Shown here piece by piece: positions 1 to 11,559 of a stretch of DNA of 64,000 nucleotides. The notes beneath the pieces were generated by a model. That model made no database searches and was not told where the DNA came from. It saw only the letters and a list, made by a program, of their open reading frames with translations. The DNA comes from Roridomyces roridus. Its lineage: Eukaryota > Basidiomycota > Agaricomycetes > Agaricales > Mycenaceae. Position 1 is the stretch's first letter; each line of letters opens with the position of its first letter. The translations under genes and the position numbers were made by a program. Location of the stretch: positions 1,054,001 to 1,118,000 of the forward strand of contig JARKIF010000002.1 in NCBI GenBank assembly GCA_029378245.1, given 5' to 3'.

Positions 1-2549
1 CTGCGAAGTTGGGTTCCGAGGAGAACACAGATGACGATGAAGTCATAATGGTCGGAGAGGCAGCGTCGGCAGCGGCAAAGGCAAAGGCAAAGGAGAGGGC
101 AGCAGCCCGGCTGAGGACTCGGCGGAGCGTGACGCTGGAGCTTTTTGAGGCGGAGAGTGAAGATGTCAAGGAGAAAGTTGAGCTTGAGTTGGCGAAGCTT
201 AAGCAAGAAAAGGTGGATATGGCGTCGGCGTCAGAGGGGGCGACTGACTTGTTGACGCCGAAACTGGTCCAAATGTGAGTGTCAAGTCATCTTGGAACGA
301 GCATCCGAGTTTGATGAATACAGGTCGTTGGATCAATTAGAAGGAATAATTTCCAAACTCCACCAGCACATTGAGGCGAGAACGGGATGGAAGGGGTTCA
401 CGATGCTAGGCGGCCCGAGTCCCGAAAGCGGTGGTGCGTTGAGCATCGAAGTGTAAGCATCCAAGTTGTTTTGTGTGGCTCTGTATTCATATCTTCCTTC
501 TTGACAGTCACCACTGCGGAAAATCGCCAAACGGTAATGTTTTCAAAGACGCCCATCCCAACTGGCAGGAGCATGTCAGCGAGCCCTTTACCGATTTCCT
601 GAAACGGTGCTTCTGTGAGTACAATCGCCATGATCAAGGCGGCTACTTACTGTACATTTCAGCACGGGCTGCTCGCGATGCCATGGCGCTCATCGAGGAC
701 GACGCCGAGGATACACCCGATACAAACGACGGCGACAACGTGGGGAGCTCTGGAGACACACCTGCCCAGCCAAATCGGAAGGGTAAAGCTCCGAGGAGAA
801 GGAAGGCGGCAGCACCATCAGCGATTCTCCCCGCCGCTAGCCCTCCATCTCAGTCTTCAGCGACTACCTCGTCGGCCTCTGTGCCGCTCACTGCATTGTT
901 GACGACTCTACCCTCTACGCCCATCGCTGTGCAACCGCAGACGCCGGAAGGCCCTCGTCCCATCACTACGGCACATCCAGCCTCTGAGATCGACAAAACT
1001 GCAGTCGCTAGTGCTCAAGTGCACTTACATGCTTTCCACGGGGACGACGCTATGAGCTTCGACCTCCACGCGCCTCTAGGCGATGGGATGGAGGGCGGGG
1101 AAGATAATCAGATACCGGGATGGTACTCGGACATCTGGCGGTCTTTGAATCTGGATGGGGAGCAAGGTACGTCGCCATTGCAGTCTAGGGGAGCTCGGTC
1201 CTGACATTGTCGTTTGAAGGAATGCCTCCACTTGACGATGTCACCGAGCCTCTAAGCAATCCGTTTTGGTCAATGACATCCCTTCCGGTGCCAACACAGC
1301 CAGAACCAAATGCCGAGCCCGCCAGTACGCCAATCACTCGGGTCCCGGCTTTAGTGCCATCGGAGTCACGCCCCGCCTCCCCGCCAACTCTCACATCCGC
1401 TGCAGCAACGGGGAGTCTTGACGCTGCACCACCCACATTGCAGCAATCTCCTCCAGCATCTCCTACTGAAGCTCCATCTGCCGCATCACCGACGCACTCG
1501 CATGCCTCTCCTGCTCTGATTGAGAAGGCGGTCTCTGCGGAATCCCCTCCACTCATCCAGCCAGTGACGGCCACATCCACTCCTCCAACTCCGCTTGGAC
1601 CCGGCGTTCTTCCCTCTACAGACTCGCCAGCAATCCCTGCCACACCCGTGGCCGTCTCCGCGGAGAACAGCGGTAGGACGCCCGCTCCTGCCACTGCAGT
1701 GCCATCAGCAACAGCATCTCCCACCCCCGACATAGTACCGACTCCCGCTCCTGCGTCTTCCCCTCTGCCGCCGAGATTTGCCAGATCTAGTGCTGCGCTC
1801 AGTAGCTCAGTGCGCGCGCTGGACACTGCTATGATGCGGGAGAAGAATGCCGAGGATGACGGCGATAGTAGTGGCGACGAGGGCCCGCTGGCAAACTACT
1901 ACCCGCAGTCCAGGCCTATGGCCAATCCACCTAAACCGGATCGAGTTGCTCCGGGGGAGGATGGTGTGCGCCAGCTTGGGCTTGGTCCTCGCAGAGGGCT
2001 CGTACGAGGACGAGGGACACGTGGGGTGGGTGGTCTACCGCGGGGGCGTGGAGGCTCTCGCGGGGGAGGTACTTCAGAACCGAGGAGGCCCTTGGCATTT
2101 TTGCAAACATACGGCGAAAACGGCGAGGCAATCCCCTTGCCGTTGGATGGCCCCGAAGCTGCCGAATTCCTGCGGCTCACAAATGGGCGGCGGGGCCGTG
2201 TAAACTCCACACGAATCGATGACGACGGGGAGGCGCCTCCAGCTCGACCTACCCACCGCAAAGTCTCAGGAGACCCTGAGCCTATAGTCTTACCGCAGCT
2301 TCCCGGGGCTCCAATGCCACCTGTGCCGGATATGGGTAGAGGGGTCAGAGCGCGACGGCCGCCGCAAAATGCAAATGATGCTGATGCAAAGCTGCTTGCG
2401 CGGCTGGAGGAGCAGAAGCTGAGGAAGGGAGGCGAGAAGCGTAAGGCGGAGGAGGAGGAGGATGCATTGTCGAGCAAAAAGTAAGTCAAATTCACCCTCT
2501 TCGCAATGTAATACATAATGCTCATACTTTCCTCAGGCACAAAGCGTAG
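1..2549 (+). CDS. Uncharacterised proline-rich protein, 5' end outside window
   Basis: I do not recognise a family. Six exons can be joined with GT-AG introns: <1-274, 324-452, 508-614, 663-1166, 1220-2480 and 2537-2549 (TAG). No ATG opens the first exon, so the start lies upstream. Exon 1 has an acidic stretch and an Ala/Lys-rich helix, suggesting a coiled coil. The next exons carry a conserved-looking globular patch (HPNWQEHVSEPFTDFLKRCF). Exon 5 is low-complexity Pro/Ala/Ser, then a Gly-Arg-rich RGG-like tract (about 1975-2075), then a basic-acidic tail with KRK and SKKHK, which resembles a nuclear localisation signal. Proteins of this build are common as lineage-specific families in Agaricomycetes (general knowledge). 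A nuclear or RNA-binding role is only suggested by the RGG tract. All introns are about 50 nt and frame-consistent, so the gene looks intact. Confidence 0.7.
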
Positions 2550-2689
2550 GACCATGATAATAATGTTTGTAGTTGCTTCAATAAAAATAGTGGGAATCGG
2601 GATGTGTTCAGAGATTGAATGAGTGGGCGAAGAATAGGACCGGGATAAGAAGTCGGAGACAAAGATGGGGAAAAATGGGGGAAAATGGG

Positions 2690-2800
2690 GGAAAAAGGGA
2701 GTTCTCAGGGATTCGAACGGAAAACCGCCAGGAAAGGATACAACTAAAGCAAAGGATGCATGCAACAACTACACCATTAAAGCATTAAATACTTTTTATG
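2690..2800 (-). repeat. tRNA-like Pol III box pair, SINE-like fragment
   Basis: On the minus strand a sequence resembling a Pol III A box (TGGTGTAGTTGTTGC) is followed about 40 nt later by a near-consensus B box (GTTCGAATCCC), then a T-run. The flanking stems do not pair as in a functional tRNA, so I read it as a decayed tRNA-derived SINE or pseudo-tRNA. The rest of 2550-3500 has no gene. It holds a run of GGGGAAAAA at about 2665-2700 and the GATGCATC repeats listed separately. Confidence 0.4.
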
Positions 2801-3134
2801 CAGTGAGGTCGCACCCCTATAAAAACACTTCTCAGTGCCAGAATACAGGAGAGATACCATCAACGGCCACACAACTCATATCAAGCGCTTACCCGCTCAT
2901 TTTCGAGGCTCGTTTGCTGATGTTCAGGGGACCCAGGTGCTATCTGGGCTGGCTAGTGCCATATTTCATTTCAATAAAGGTACAATGACAACAGTACACG
3001 CAGGTAACAACCAGGGAGAATTTTCCCAAAATGGTAAGCGGGCGGGATGCCGCCGTCCGACAGCGCCCCGCCCAGACGGCGGCGAGACGACGCCGCCGCG
3101 GGCTCGGAAGGGGTACGCGTTGGCGGCCTGCCAA

Positions 3135-3236
3135 AACGGGTAACTCCTCTAACGCGATGCATCGTGAGGGTCTCTGATTAGAGCCAACGATGCATCGCGC
3201 ATCCGACTCTCATTAGAACCTCGCGATGCATCAAAA
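3135..3236. repeat. Three short direct repeats centred on GATGCATC
   Basis: Three imperfect copies of a roughly 35-bp unit, each with a TNATTAGA-like part and the palindrome GATGCATC, lie head to tail upstream of the integrase gene. They could be binding sites or the decayed end of an element. No matching inverted copy was found beyond 5317. Confidence 0.4.
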
Positions 3237-3500
3237 CCCCAGGATGGCCTGTTTTTGGACGTCCCCAACCAACCTTGTGGTGTCTGTAGTGATTTGCCAA
3301 GCCTGCGCCCGTACCCGCTCTACATATATTCGCTGCCGTACTCTGCCGTGATGAATTGGCCGCCAACTACTCTACCCTACTCTACCTGGCAACGGCTGCC
3401 GTCATGAGATCTGGTCGCCGAAGTTCCGCTAGCCATTTAGCCGCCAGTGTCAAGTGATTGGTGATATCCACAAAGCCGTAGCATCCTCCCTTCCTCCTTC

Positions 3501-5317
3501 ATGTCCGAACCACTCCAGAATCTTCGTATTGCGTACCGAGTGCTGGAGCAGAACGTTCTTCGCACTCTTCGAACTCAGCGTGGCGACTCCACTCAGCTGA
3601 CAATCCAGGTCAATGAAGTGCTTCGCTTTCTTCAAGCTGCTGAGCAGGTTCGTTTGTTCGTCTCACACACACTGTGCCCCCCGCCTGATAAGTTCCCCAG
3701 CACCGTGCCGCCTTTCCCCCCGACGAATATGGGACTCTTCAGCAAAGTGTCACCACCATGGTGCAGCAACTCGACGAGGCCCGGCATCTATCGTCAGAGT
3801 CGCCCGATGGTCCCAGCCTCGTCGTCACCCAGCGCGTTGCTACTGGAGGCCGACCACGCATCGATTTCGACCCCACTTTCCTTGCTCAAGCCCTTGAACT
3901 TCGTGGCCCGAAACACCTAGCCAGCGTCTTCCACTGCTCGGCCCGAACCATACGTCGAGCCGCTATCCGACTGGGGCTGTCTGAGCCCGGGCAACCTGTC
4001 TATTCGGATCACCAACAGGCCGATGGTACAGTCACCCGCGTCTACACCTCTACGACCCGCACCCGCACCCGCGCCCGCACTTCCACGGCCTACGCTCCCA
4101 CGTTGACCGACACCGACTTGGACACGATGCTAGCCTCCATTCTGGAGGTTTTCCCCGACTTTGGGAGGCGCATGCTCAAGGGCAGACTCAAAGCTGCCGG
4201 CCACAACGTCTCTCGGGACCGCATCACCGCTTCCTACCTTCGTGTTCACGGTGCTCCCGGCCGGTTCGGTCACCGTGTCATTCACCGCAAGCCGTACAAC
4301 GTCGCGGGGGCCAACTCCTTATGGCATCACGACGGCCAGCATGGTACCTTCACCCCTGCGGTCTCGCTCATTTTCTGATCAAACTCTCTCAGGCCTTATT
4401 CGTTTCAAGATCGTTATTCACTGTTTCATTGACGGCAAGTCCCGCTATGTTACAGGAATCCGGGTCAGCAACAACAATCGCGCCACAACTGTCTTACGAC
4501 TCTTCCATGCCGCCGTTGCGATGCACGGATGTCCGAGTCGTGTTCGTGGTGACCATGGTACGGAGAACGTGCTCGTCGCAGCGTGGATGGAGGAACAACG
4601 AGGGGTGGAGCGGGGTTCTTACATTTGGGGACGGTGAGTCATTTTGTTCCCCTCGGTGGGTTGCTCGGTTGGCTGAAAACATGCTCCATTTCCAGCAGCG
4701 TCCACAACACTCGCATCGAGCGATTGTGGTACGACGTCACGCACGGTTTCGGCCAGAAGTGGAAACGCTTCTTTATGGACCTCGAGGTTCACGACGGTCT
4801 CAGCCCACGGCTCCCCGCCCATATATGGCTGCTTCACCACCTTTTCCTCTCCTCCATCGACTTCGACGCACAAGGGTGGGCTGCGGCGTGGAACTCACAC
4901 AATTTGCAGATCCGCGGCGAGCGCTCGCGCTCACCCCGCGACATGTTCACTTTCAGTTTCCTGCAGGACGGGCCTCGGGGTTTAGAGTATCGTGTATCGC
5001 CTGCAGAGGAGGATGTGGAGGACGCCAGCACGTATGGGATCGACTGGGACGTGGCTGACGACCAGAACCTTATGGGCCATCTCCTTTCCCAAAATCCCCA
5101 GGATTGGGCCGACCGCAATCCCTTTGCACCCGGTCTCGACACGCTCTCCGACGTCCCTTGTGAACCACCGAACTCTCCTCTAAGCCTCGAGCAGATCGCT
5201 GCACTCGATGCTACTCTTACATCTGAGTTCGATCTCACGTCTCGAAGCATGCATATACGTAGACTTGTTTGGATCAGGGCGTTAGAAATATGTCATGTAT
5301 TGTTAGCTACAGTTTGA
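3501..5317 (+). CDS. Integrase-core (rve/DDE) domain protein, transposon-derived
   Basis: Four exons join in frame: 3501-3647, 3743-4343, 4393-4633 and 4696-5317, giving about 536 aa. An N-terminal helical region is followed by a helix-turn-helix-like segment (CSARTIRRAAIRLGLSEPG, about residues 115-135). Then comes an RNase-H-fold integrase core. The likely D-D-E residues are Asp in WHHDGQHG, Asp in RGDHGTENV and Glu in NTRIERLW. A Thr-Arg low-complexity stretch lies between HTH and core. The family matches the rve-like integrase-core proteins (the Pfam rva_4 type, from memory) that are scattered through Agaricomycetes and animals. It acts on DNA by strand transfer, if active. No terminal inverted repeats were found, so it is either a domesticated gene or an element whose ends I could not see. 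Frame is open throughout. Start is the first ATG, followed by a conserved-looking helix. Confidence 0.8.
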
Positions 5318-7900
5318 ATGCTACATGAACAAGCTTAAGAACTGTCCTTTTTCTGTGATCTCGGGACATGTTTAGTCGCACCTGTGGCAAGGAAACTGTC
5401 GAACAAGTGGGGATTAAATCAGGAAGAACGAGCTTGGCTTTCACTCTAATACATTATACTTGGTATTTAGACCACTCTTTTGGGATGAAGCCGTACAGGG
5501 TAAGGCGGCTGAAAATCTCTCTCACTGGTAAATCACACATTCAAGGGTGTCCGAGTTGAATCGAAAAATACAGAGTGGGTCACACAGAGAAAGAACTTCG
5601 GGCGAGAAAGTGAGATGAAGGGAAATACATGCACGATTGACGCACCAATTGCAGGTCCGATTGAACACGGAATTGAAGTAACGGGTTAACACAGGTCCAT
5701 ATCCCCAACCTGGCGTGCAAAAGTGACGGACTGACAATTCACAGACTCAGCGCGCTGGGCGGGAGCTACACTCCAATGCTACCTCTGATCCCAAAATGCA
5801 ATTCAAGGAAAGCTGGATTCAGCTCAATGCAATACAGTTGCGCACAGATGAAATTGACAATCAAAGATTAATCAATTCACAATGTCGGTGAGAGCATGGA
5901 ACTAAATGCCCGGTACAGTGAAAACAACTCAAGGCGGCAGAGACAGAGAGCGAATCAAACGGAAAGTAAATAATCCATTCACCTCGACATCCACAGTGGC
6001 TAGAGTCGCAAGACAACGGAACCCCACGCACCTACCCGCACACTCTCAGGCTGGACGCAAACATGCCGTCGAAGCCAGATTCAAGTGGTTCACGAAAACA
6101 AATCCCACACAACTACACGCGAACACCCAAGAAGGTGTTGGTCTTCAAACCGTCAGTCAGCGATTGAAATGGAATGAATAAGACCCACGGCGCGCGCAAG
6201 GTCATTGCAAACAACACGAAATTCAAATTGAGCTATCAAAATCAGTATGCATACAGCTTGCACCCAGACGAACAATACCACCAGGGAGTTTGATGATTAT
6301 TCACAAGGCGCGCAGCCTAGCCCGGTCAACTCAGTCAATACCAAGCAAAACCAAATGAGAGAACTTGAAGAGTGCAACGGAGATGAGACAATTATAGCGT
6401 GAACTTGCCCGATGCTTTGACCGAGTCGACTCGACGCCTGAACAAAACATTCCAAGGGCAGTTGGTCAGCCTTGGAATTGAATTTGAGCGACTTTGGCAT
6501 GCACCAATGGAAACAACACTTGGACTGAAACCACGGGCCGCCCCCCGTTCGGCACTCACTGAAGTCATTGCAGGAGTCGTAGATAAAAAGAAATGTCGCG
6601 CGCCCCAAACCCAAGATCTTGGGTGCAAATCCTATGAGTCAAATTTTGAAAATCAACTAATCTTGTGCCAGCGGGGTTGGCAGTAATCGAAACAGCCTGA
6701 CAGGTGTCCGAACGCTCAGCATATACGAGGTGGGTGTGTGGAATGAGACGGAAGTTGAATCATAACAGCAGTGGACGCACGTTAAACAACGATAGTGCCA
6801 CTCCCAGATGCACATACACAGCGTCGACATGCTTTCAAAGTGATCATTTCCGAGGATAAGGTCAGACTCGAGTGCAATGCCCAGGGAGATATTGAACGCA
6901 CATTGCAGTAGGAAGTAGACTGGAACTCGAAATAGATAGAGACAGAGAAATGTTTACCCCACAGCTGAGAAGGGCTACGCCACGAATGTGCAACTCGGTC
7001 CTAGATAAATGAGAGTACAACACACCAACGGTGGGGACATGTCTCGCTGGGAAGAGTCAAGACTCACCTCACCAACAGAAACACGCGATCTGCCAGCGTA
7101 CATGCCGGTGTGCTCGAGATGCTGGCTGGATCGGAGCGCTATCATGGAAATTAGTGCACACACCAAACTCGGGTCCGAAATCGGAAACACCTGAGACTGG
7201 TCAAAGGCAACAAGACGTAGTTAATCGCCTCGGGCCAGATGGACCAAGGCAAGTCCGCGGTTGAGACATTCGTTCCCCAGCGGCCATCGTGGATGTAAGT
7301 ATCTGGGACTTCTCTCGTATTGCTCGTCAGCACAATCGTTGGATTTGTTGTGTCTTCCCAGGCATCATACGTCAAGGAAGACGAAGCATGCGAGAACACT
7401 GCAGCCAGACGAGCAGCGCGATGGAGGATGAGGGATAAGAGCAAACCTGTCCATCAATACACAGCCTACGGTTGATCCGGTCACCAAACAACGCAACACT
7501 CGAGATTCAAGGTATGTACCTATAATATAGCTGGTTGACGCTAGGATGTAAGACTGGTGAAATTCAAAATTCTTGCCAAACTCAGGGCGGAATTGGGTCG
7601 GAACCTAGCTATGACATCATACCGGGGAGAGTTACCCGATATGACAGCCTGTCGTGTGGCAGTGCACCGGAACGGAACAAGGCTTCCATCTTCTCTCTCT
7701 CTTTCTCTCGTCCCTCCCAGGCGCCGTCTCTGTGTGACGAAAACGGCCCGCGCGTGAAGCTGACGGACCTCTACCACGCGGCCAGTCATCCCCAACGCCC
7801 CGGCAGCCAGACATACATATATCACCCGGCCACTTGCTGATTGCTACCAGTGGATCGCAGAAGGCATGATTTTTTCCGTCTCGTACCGTATAATGACTAC
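5318..7900. other. Gene-free stretch
   Basis: I see no exon chain with coherent splice sites on either strand. The plus strand is A/C-rich. Loose internal similarity exists between about 5815-5885 and 6220-6290, where related words recur. A CT-rich run lies near 7690-7710. This may be a decayed repeat or a non-coding transcript. Nothing firmer can be said. Confidence 0.4.
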
Positions 7901-8606
7901 CTAGTTAGTTTCAAATGTATTGATGATATGACGAGACTGAGTATTAAGCCAACTCGCTGACCACGTCACAGCTGCAGCCTCCGCCTCGGCAATGGGATTG
8001 TTATTAGGAGCAGCCGCGCCGTCCCAGGCGGGGAGGAGGCGTTCTCGAAACATCACCTCTAGGCCCCGCAGAAGCGGCTCATGCTCCCCGGGAAGATTTT
8101 GCGTCCGCTCCAGACGTCGAAGGATACTCAGAGCTTTCTTCGCATTCCCCAGCTCTGTACGCCAAGTTCCCCAGGTCTGGAAATTGATACCTGCGGCCTG
8201 GACGACGTCCTGAATGCGTATCTGGTAAGAATCAACCGACACAGCCGTGTGTTGCCGACCAATGACCCCGATGCCGAGCACCTGGCAGACTTGGATAACC
8301 TTCCACTCCGCCAGACGACGGCTGTATGCGGTCCCGTACGAGGCGGCGCGCCAGGAAGCCAATTCGGTAAAGTGAGTTCCGAAGCGGGTGAGCAGATACG
8401 AGGTAAGCGATGCTACGGCAGGAGGGGCCGTAGCACTGGCAGGCTCATGGCCGGTGGGAGAGCCGAGAGAAGGGGTGGCAGTGGCTGGCATGGGCACATC
8501 GAACTCCGGCGGCATTTCCAGCGGCGGCTGCGTATCCTAACGGAAGACAGTAAGTCAGCCTTGCGCCTCCAGAGCTAGACGGGTGGACCTCCCTGATGAT
8601 ACACAT
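7901..8606 (-). CDS. Uncharacterised protein, about 217 aa
   Basis: Two exons are proposed: 8606-8589 (MCIIRE) and 8536-7901, joined by a 52-nt GT-AG intron. A start at the internal ATG 8515 is the alternative. The N-terminus is Pro/Ala/Thr-rich. The C-terminal 150 residues look globular and helical, with segments such as WKVIQVCQVLGIGVIGRQ and FQTWGTWRTELGNAKKALSI. I do not recognise a domain. It follows two genes in the same orientation (9219-11392 and 12148-16485). The three may belong to one expanded family cluster, but no shared domain is visible. The open frame in a GC-balanced region supports a real gene. Confidence 0.55.
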
Positions 8607-9809
8607 AGATCACAAACACCGGTGTCGATCTCAACGACCGCCTAGTTGCGTGCGCGAGCTAAAACAACAAGTGAGGCAGTAGGTGGTTGCGAGAGAAAGT
8701 GTGCAAGTGTTTCACCACGTCCGGCGCCGAACCAGGCAAAATGCAGCGCTGGCAGGAGGGATAAGACGAATGTGACGGTGACAGAGGCGAAGGCGTGGGC
8801 GTAGACGTGGACGGAGGCGTAGGTCGAGATCGGAGGCGACGAAGACGAAAACTTAGAGCTGATACGAGGGGGAGAACAAGTCTGTATTGGAAACCTACAC
8901 AAAAACAGTCTTTTATACACAGTAGAGTAAAGGGTGAGTGTAGATAAAATTGAAGCAGTGTACAACTTAGCAAACATGAAAAGCAACCAGGGAAGAGAGT
9001 ACAACGGAAAGTTGAGGGATGGTGCACGGTGGGACGCCCGATGAGTGCGTAAGTGCAACCAAAAAGGTAGAATTAGTGGAATAAAACCAAAGAGAGGCAA
9101 GGTGTCCGAGGAGTAAGGAGGAGGGGGAGATTGTTGTAGTCGATGAGCGCAGGGCTGGAGGTGTAGGATCGCGGCGACATGGTGGTCGTGAAGCAAGAGA
9201 CAACTGCAGCCGTACTGATTAATTTGCACCGTATGCCGATGATGGCGGCAGTTTGTACATGCTCCGTGTCGAGCGCGTTGGCGTGCGCGACACTGGCATA
9301 TCGTGAGGCAAGGACAGCCGAGTAAGAAGCGCCGTGCGTCGCGCGGAGAGGGTAATGGGGGAAAAAACCGGCTCGTGACTGTGGGATTGCTCCAGTTCAA
9401 GCAGGACCCCGATCTCACGGAAACGGAAGAGCCAGTTGCTGTAGTTGTGGGCGACGTCAATTGGATAGTCAGACACCCCGATATAGAAGCTGGCACGGTC
9501 CGTGACGGTAGCTAGCGCCCTGCCAAGCGGGCCGCCGGAGCGCTGGAGGCGTGAAACGAGAGCCCCGTCGTGAGGGTTGGGATCGGAAAACGCTCGGATC
9601 TCGCAGAACGAGTGGGCGCCGGCGAGGGAATGGATGCCAACAAAATAAAGCTCCTCCGAGGTACGATCGGGGTCTGGACAAGTGAGGATCAGTATATTCC
9701 TCAAATACAGCAGCACACTCCGACCTTGGAGGGGGGTTGCAATGTCACCGATGCGGCTTGGCGTGTAGGAAACAGAGGTTGACACAGGTGCGGTGGCATC
9801 AGGTGCAGT

Positions 9810-10554
9810 TAGGGAGCGGCACGAGTATCGAGTGCTGCGAATACTCGCGGCATTTCACTCGCGAGTACGAGTATTCATACTCGCGAGTGGGTGGTGGCTG
9901 TGCTACTCGTGCGAGTGCGAGTATTGGTTTCCAAAAACCTTGGTACTCGCGAGTATTTGCCTGGCTTCCGTAAGCTCACGGAACAGACCCAGATAGGCAA
10001 TTTGATCACCGGCATCACTCGGCATCACTCGGCATGCCAACATGTGGCAATCACTCCGTAATATAGGTCTATTCCTGTACAGAATTCAATTTACCTATCA
10101 GTCACTACCTGTTCATCAGGAGGAACAGTAACGAAACTCCGCAACCAACTGAGTGAGCAATCAGCCCATTCCACTGTGATGGTCGGCCAGTGGGCCAGTG
10201 ACCCGGACTTGATAGCAGCTGATGAGTTTGAGAAGCAGCTTGCAGAGGGTTGGACACGGAACAAGAAGCGGAAGGCCCCTGCTACAGCAGAAGCCTCAGG
10301 CTCAGCAAGAGTTATTGTCATTGATGATGATAGTACATAGTTTGGTAACTGAAATATATGATACTCATGAATAACTCACAAATAATTTGCAACTCGCGAG
10401 TATTCCAACTCGTTGAGTGCAACTACTTGCGACTCGCGAAAGTTGCTTACTAATACACGAATACTCGCCATCAATACTCGTGCGAGTGCGAGTATGGTTT
10501 TCCCAACTTCTGCGAGTACTCATACTCGCGAGTGTATACTCGTGCCGCTCACTA
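9810..10554. mobile_element. hAT-type non-autonomous element (MITE), 745 bp
   Basis: Terminal inverted repeats begin TAGGGAGCGGCACGAGTAT on the left and TAGTGAGCGGCACGAGTAT when the right end is read inward. They fit the hAT end consensus (YARNG). An exact 8-bp target duplication GGTGCAGT lies at 9802-9809 and 10555-10562. Subterminal zones hold many copies or variants of the palindrome ACTCGCGAGT, typical of transposase binding sites. The middle keeps a plus-strand coding relic (about 10125-10340). It reads like a hAT transposase C-terminus (STVMVGQWASDPDLIA, then a basic patch and VIDDD before TAG). This is therefore an internal-deletion derivative. It sits inside an exon of the 9219-11392 gene. 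Confidence 0.9.
9985..10036 (+). repeat. Short tandem repeat of GGCATCACTC
   Basis: Three near-identical head-to-tail copies of an 11-bp unit (GGCATCACTC plus one base) occur at about 10010-10036 inside the hAT-type MITE, next to its coding relic. Confidence 0.5.
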
Positions 10555-11559
10555 GGTGCAGTTGCTACGATCTGGCGTGAGGGGGAAGAGCGCGAGGGAA
10601 CACCGGCGGTGGAAGCAGAAGTCAGGAAACTGAGCACGTCGGTGGGATTCCTCCCCTGAAAGAGCACAATATCGCTGATGATTCGGTCAGCTTGCTCCTG
10701 AAGGGATCCGCGTGTGTCTGAAATGATGTGAGTAATTGTGCGCTTCAAACCAGCGGCCCCACTCACAATCCGAATCCAGTAAGAGTGGGTCGCCGTCGTC
10801 GTCACCTTCCTCGTCTGAAGGAGTTTGCAGGTCTGGCATGGATTCTGGGAAGCCCTGTGGGCCAAAATACAATCAAGTTGAATGCCACATACCAGTACCC
10901 GAGTCAGAGTCGTCTCCGGCGTTTGTCTGGAGCTGCGCTGCTGTATAACAAAGGGAAGTGTTACCATTCGTGCTGATTCCACACCGAGGAGCTGCCACTT
11001 ACCAAGCAGTGAATCCGCCGCGATATTTTCATGCCCTGGAAATTCGAAGGACTGTTTGAGAACCATTTGAGAGCGGGGGAAAGTGGTACTCACCTGTATC
11101 ACGGACAATCCGGGATTCTGGGCGTGAAGCAGGTAAGCTAAAAACTGCGGCTGCATAAATACTTCATACCTGGAGCCATAGCCTCGAAGGCATCGGAAGT
11201 CCGCTGTCTTGCCTCGGACTCAATTCCAGCTTGCAAATCTTGGACCATCCCGATCACAGAAGCGTCCTCCTCATCGCTCGAGGAGTCGTCCCGGTTTTGC
11301 GCAGGAAGTGGGGCATGGGAGACTGGTGAGTCGGGGTTACGAGGGGGAGCGCGACGCCGTGAGCTTCGTCTGAGAACGGGGGCGTCCGACATGACTGACT
11401 GATGTCGCTAGAAATTGTGCCACCTTCATATATTGCGTCCCTCTGCAGAACCTGATTGTTAATTCCCAGGAACACACCATGTGTCCTATGGGCGAGCGTT
11501 TGCATACGGAGTTATACAAGGTTAGTTATAAGAGTCGCAAGATCTAGCACCTATTAGCC

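Larger units (their letters stand above)
9219..11392 (-). pseudogene. Uncharacterised acidic protein, exon split by hAT-type MITE
   Basis: Starts at ATG 11392 with a basic N-terminus (LRRSSRRRAPPR), then an acidic Ser-rich patch. Several tiny exons follow: 11392-11170, then pieces near 11100, 11025, 10925 and 10850-10790. A longer exon from about 10710 ends at 9732, and a last exon of about 170 codons ends in TAA at 9219. No family is recognised. The long exon is interrupted at 9810-10554 by a MITE. Removing it and one 8-bp target copy gives a continuous frame (about VATAP to DATAPVSTSVSYTP). The last exon reads as a folded domain (ELYFVGIHSLAGAHSFCEIR). As it stands the MITE would add stops, so the gene is probably dead unless the MITE is spliced out. 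Confidence 0.6.

Noticed and set aside
1185..1826. Minus-strand frame of 213 codons (Gly/Val/Ala-rich)
   Set aside because: Shadow of the Pro/Ser/Thr-rich exon of the plus-strand gene.
8642..9496. Minus-strand open frame of 284 codons
   Set aside because: It overlaps the last exon of the 9219-11392 gene in another frame and shows Leu/Ser/His-rich shadow composition without a domain or splice support.
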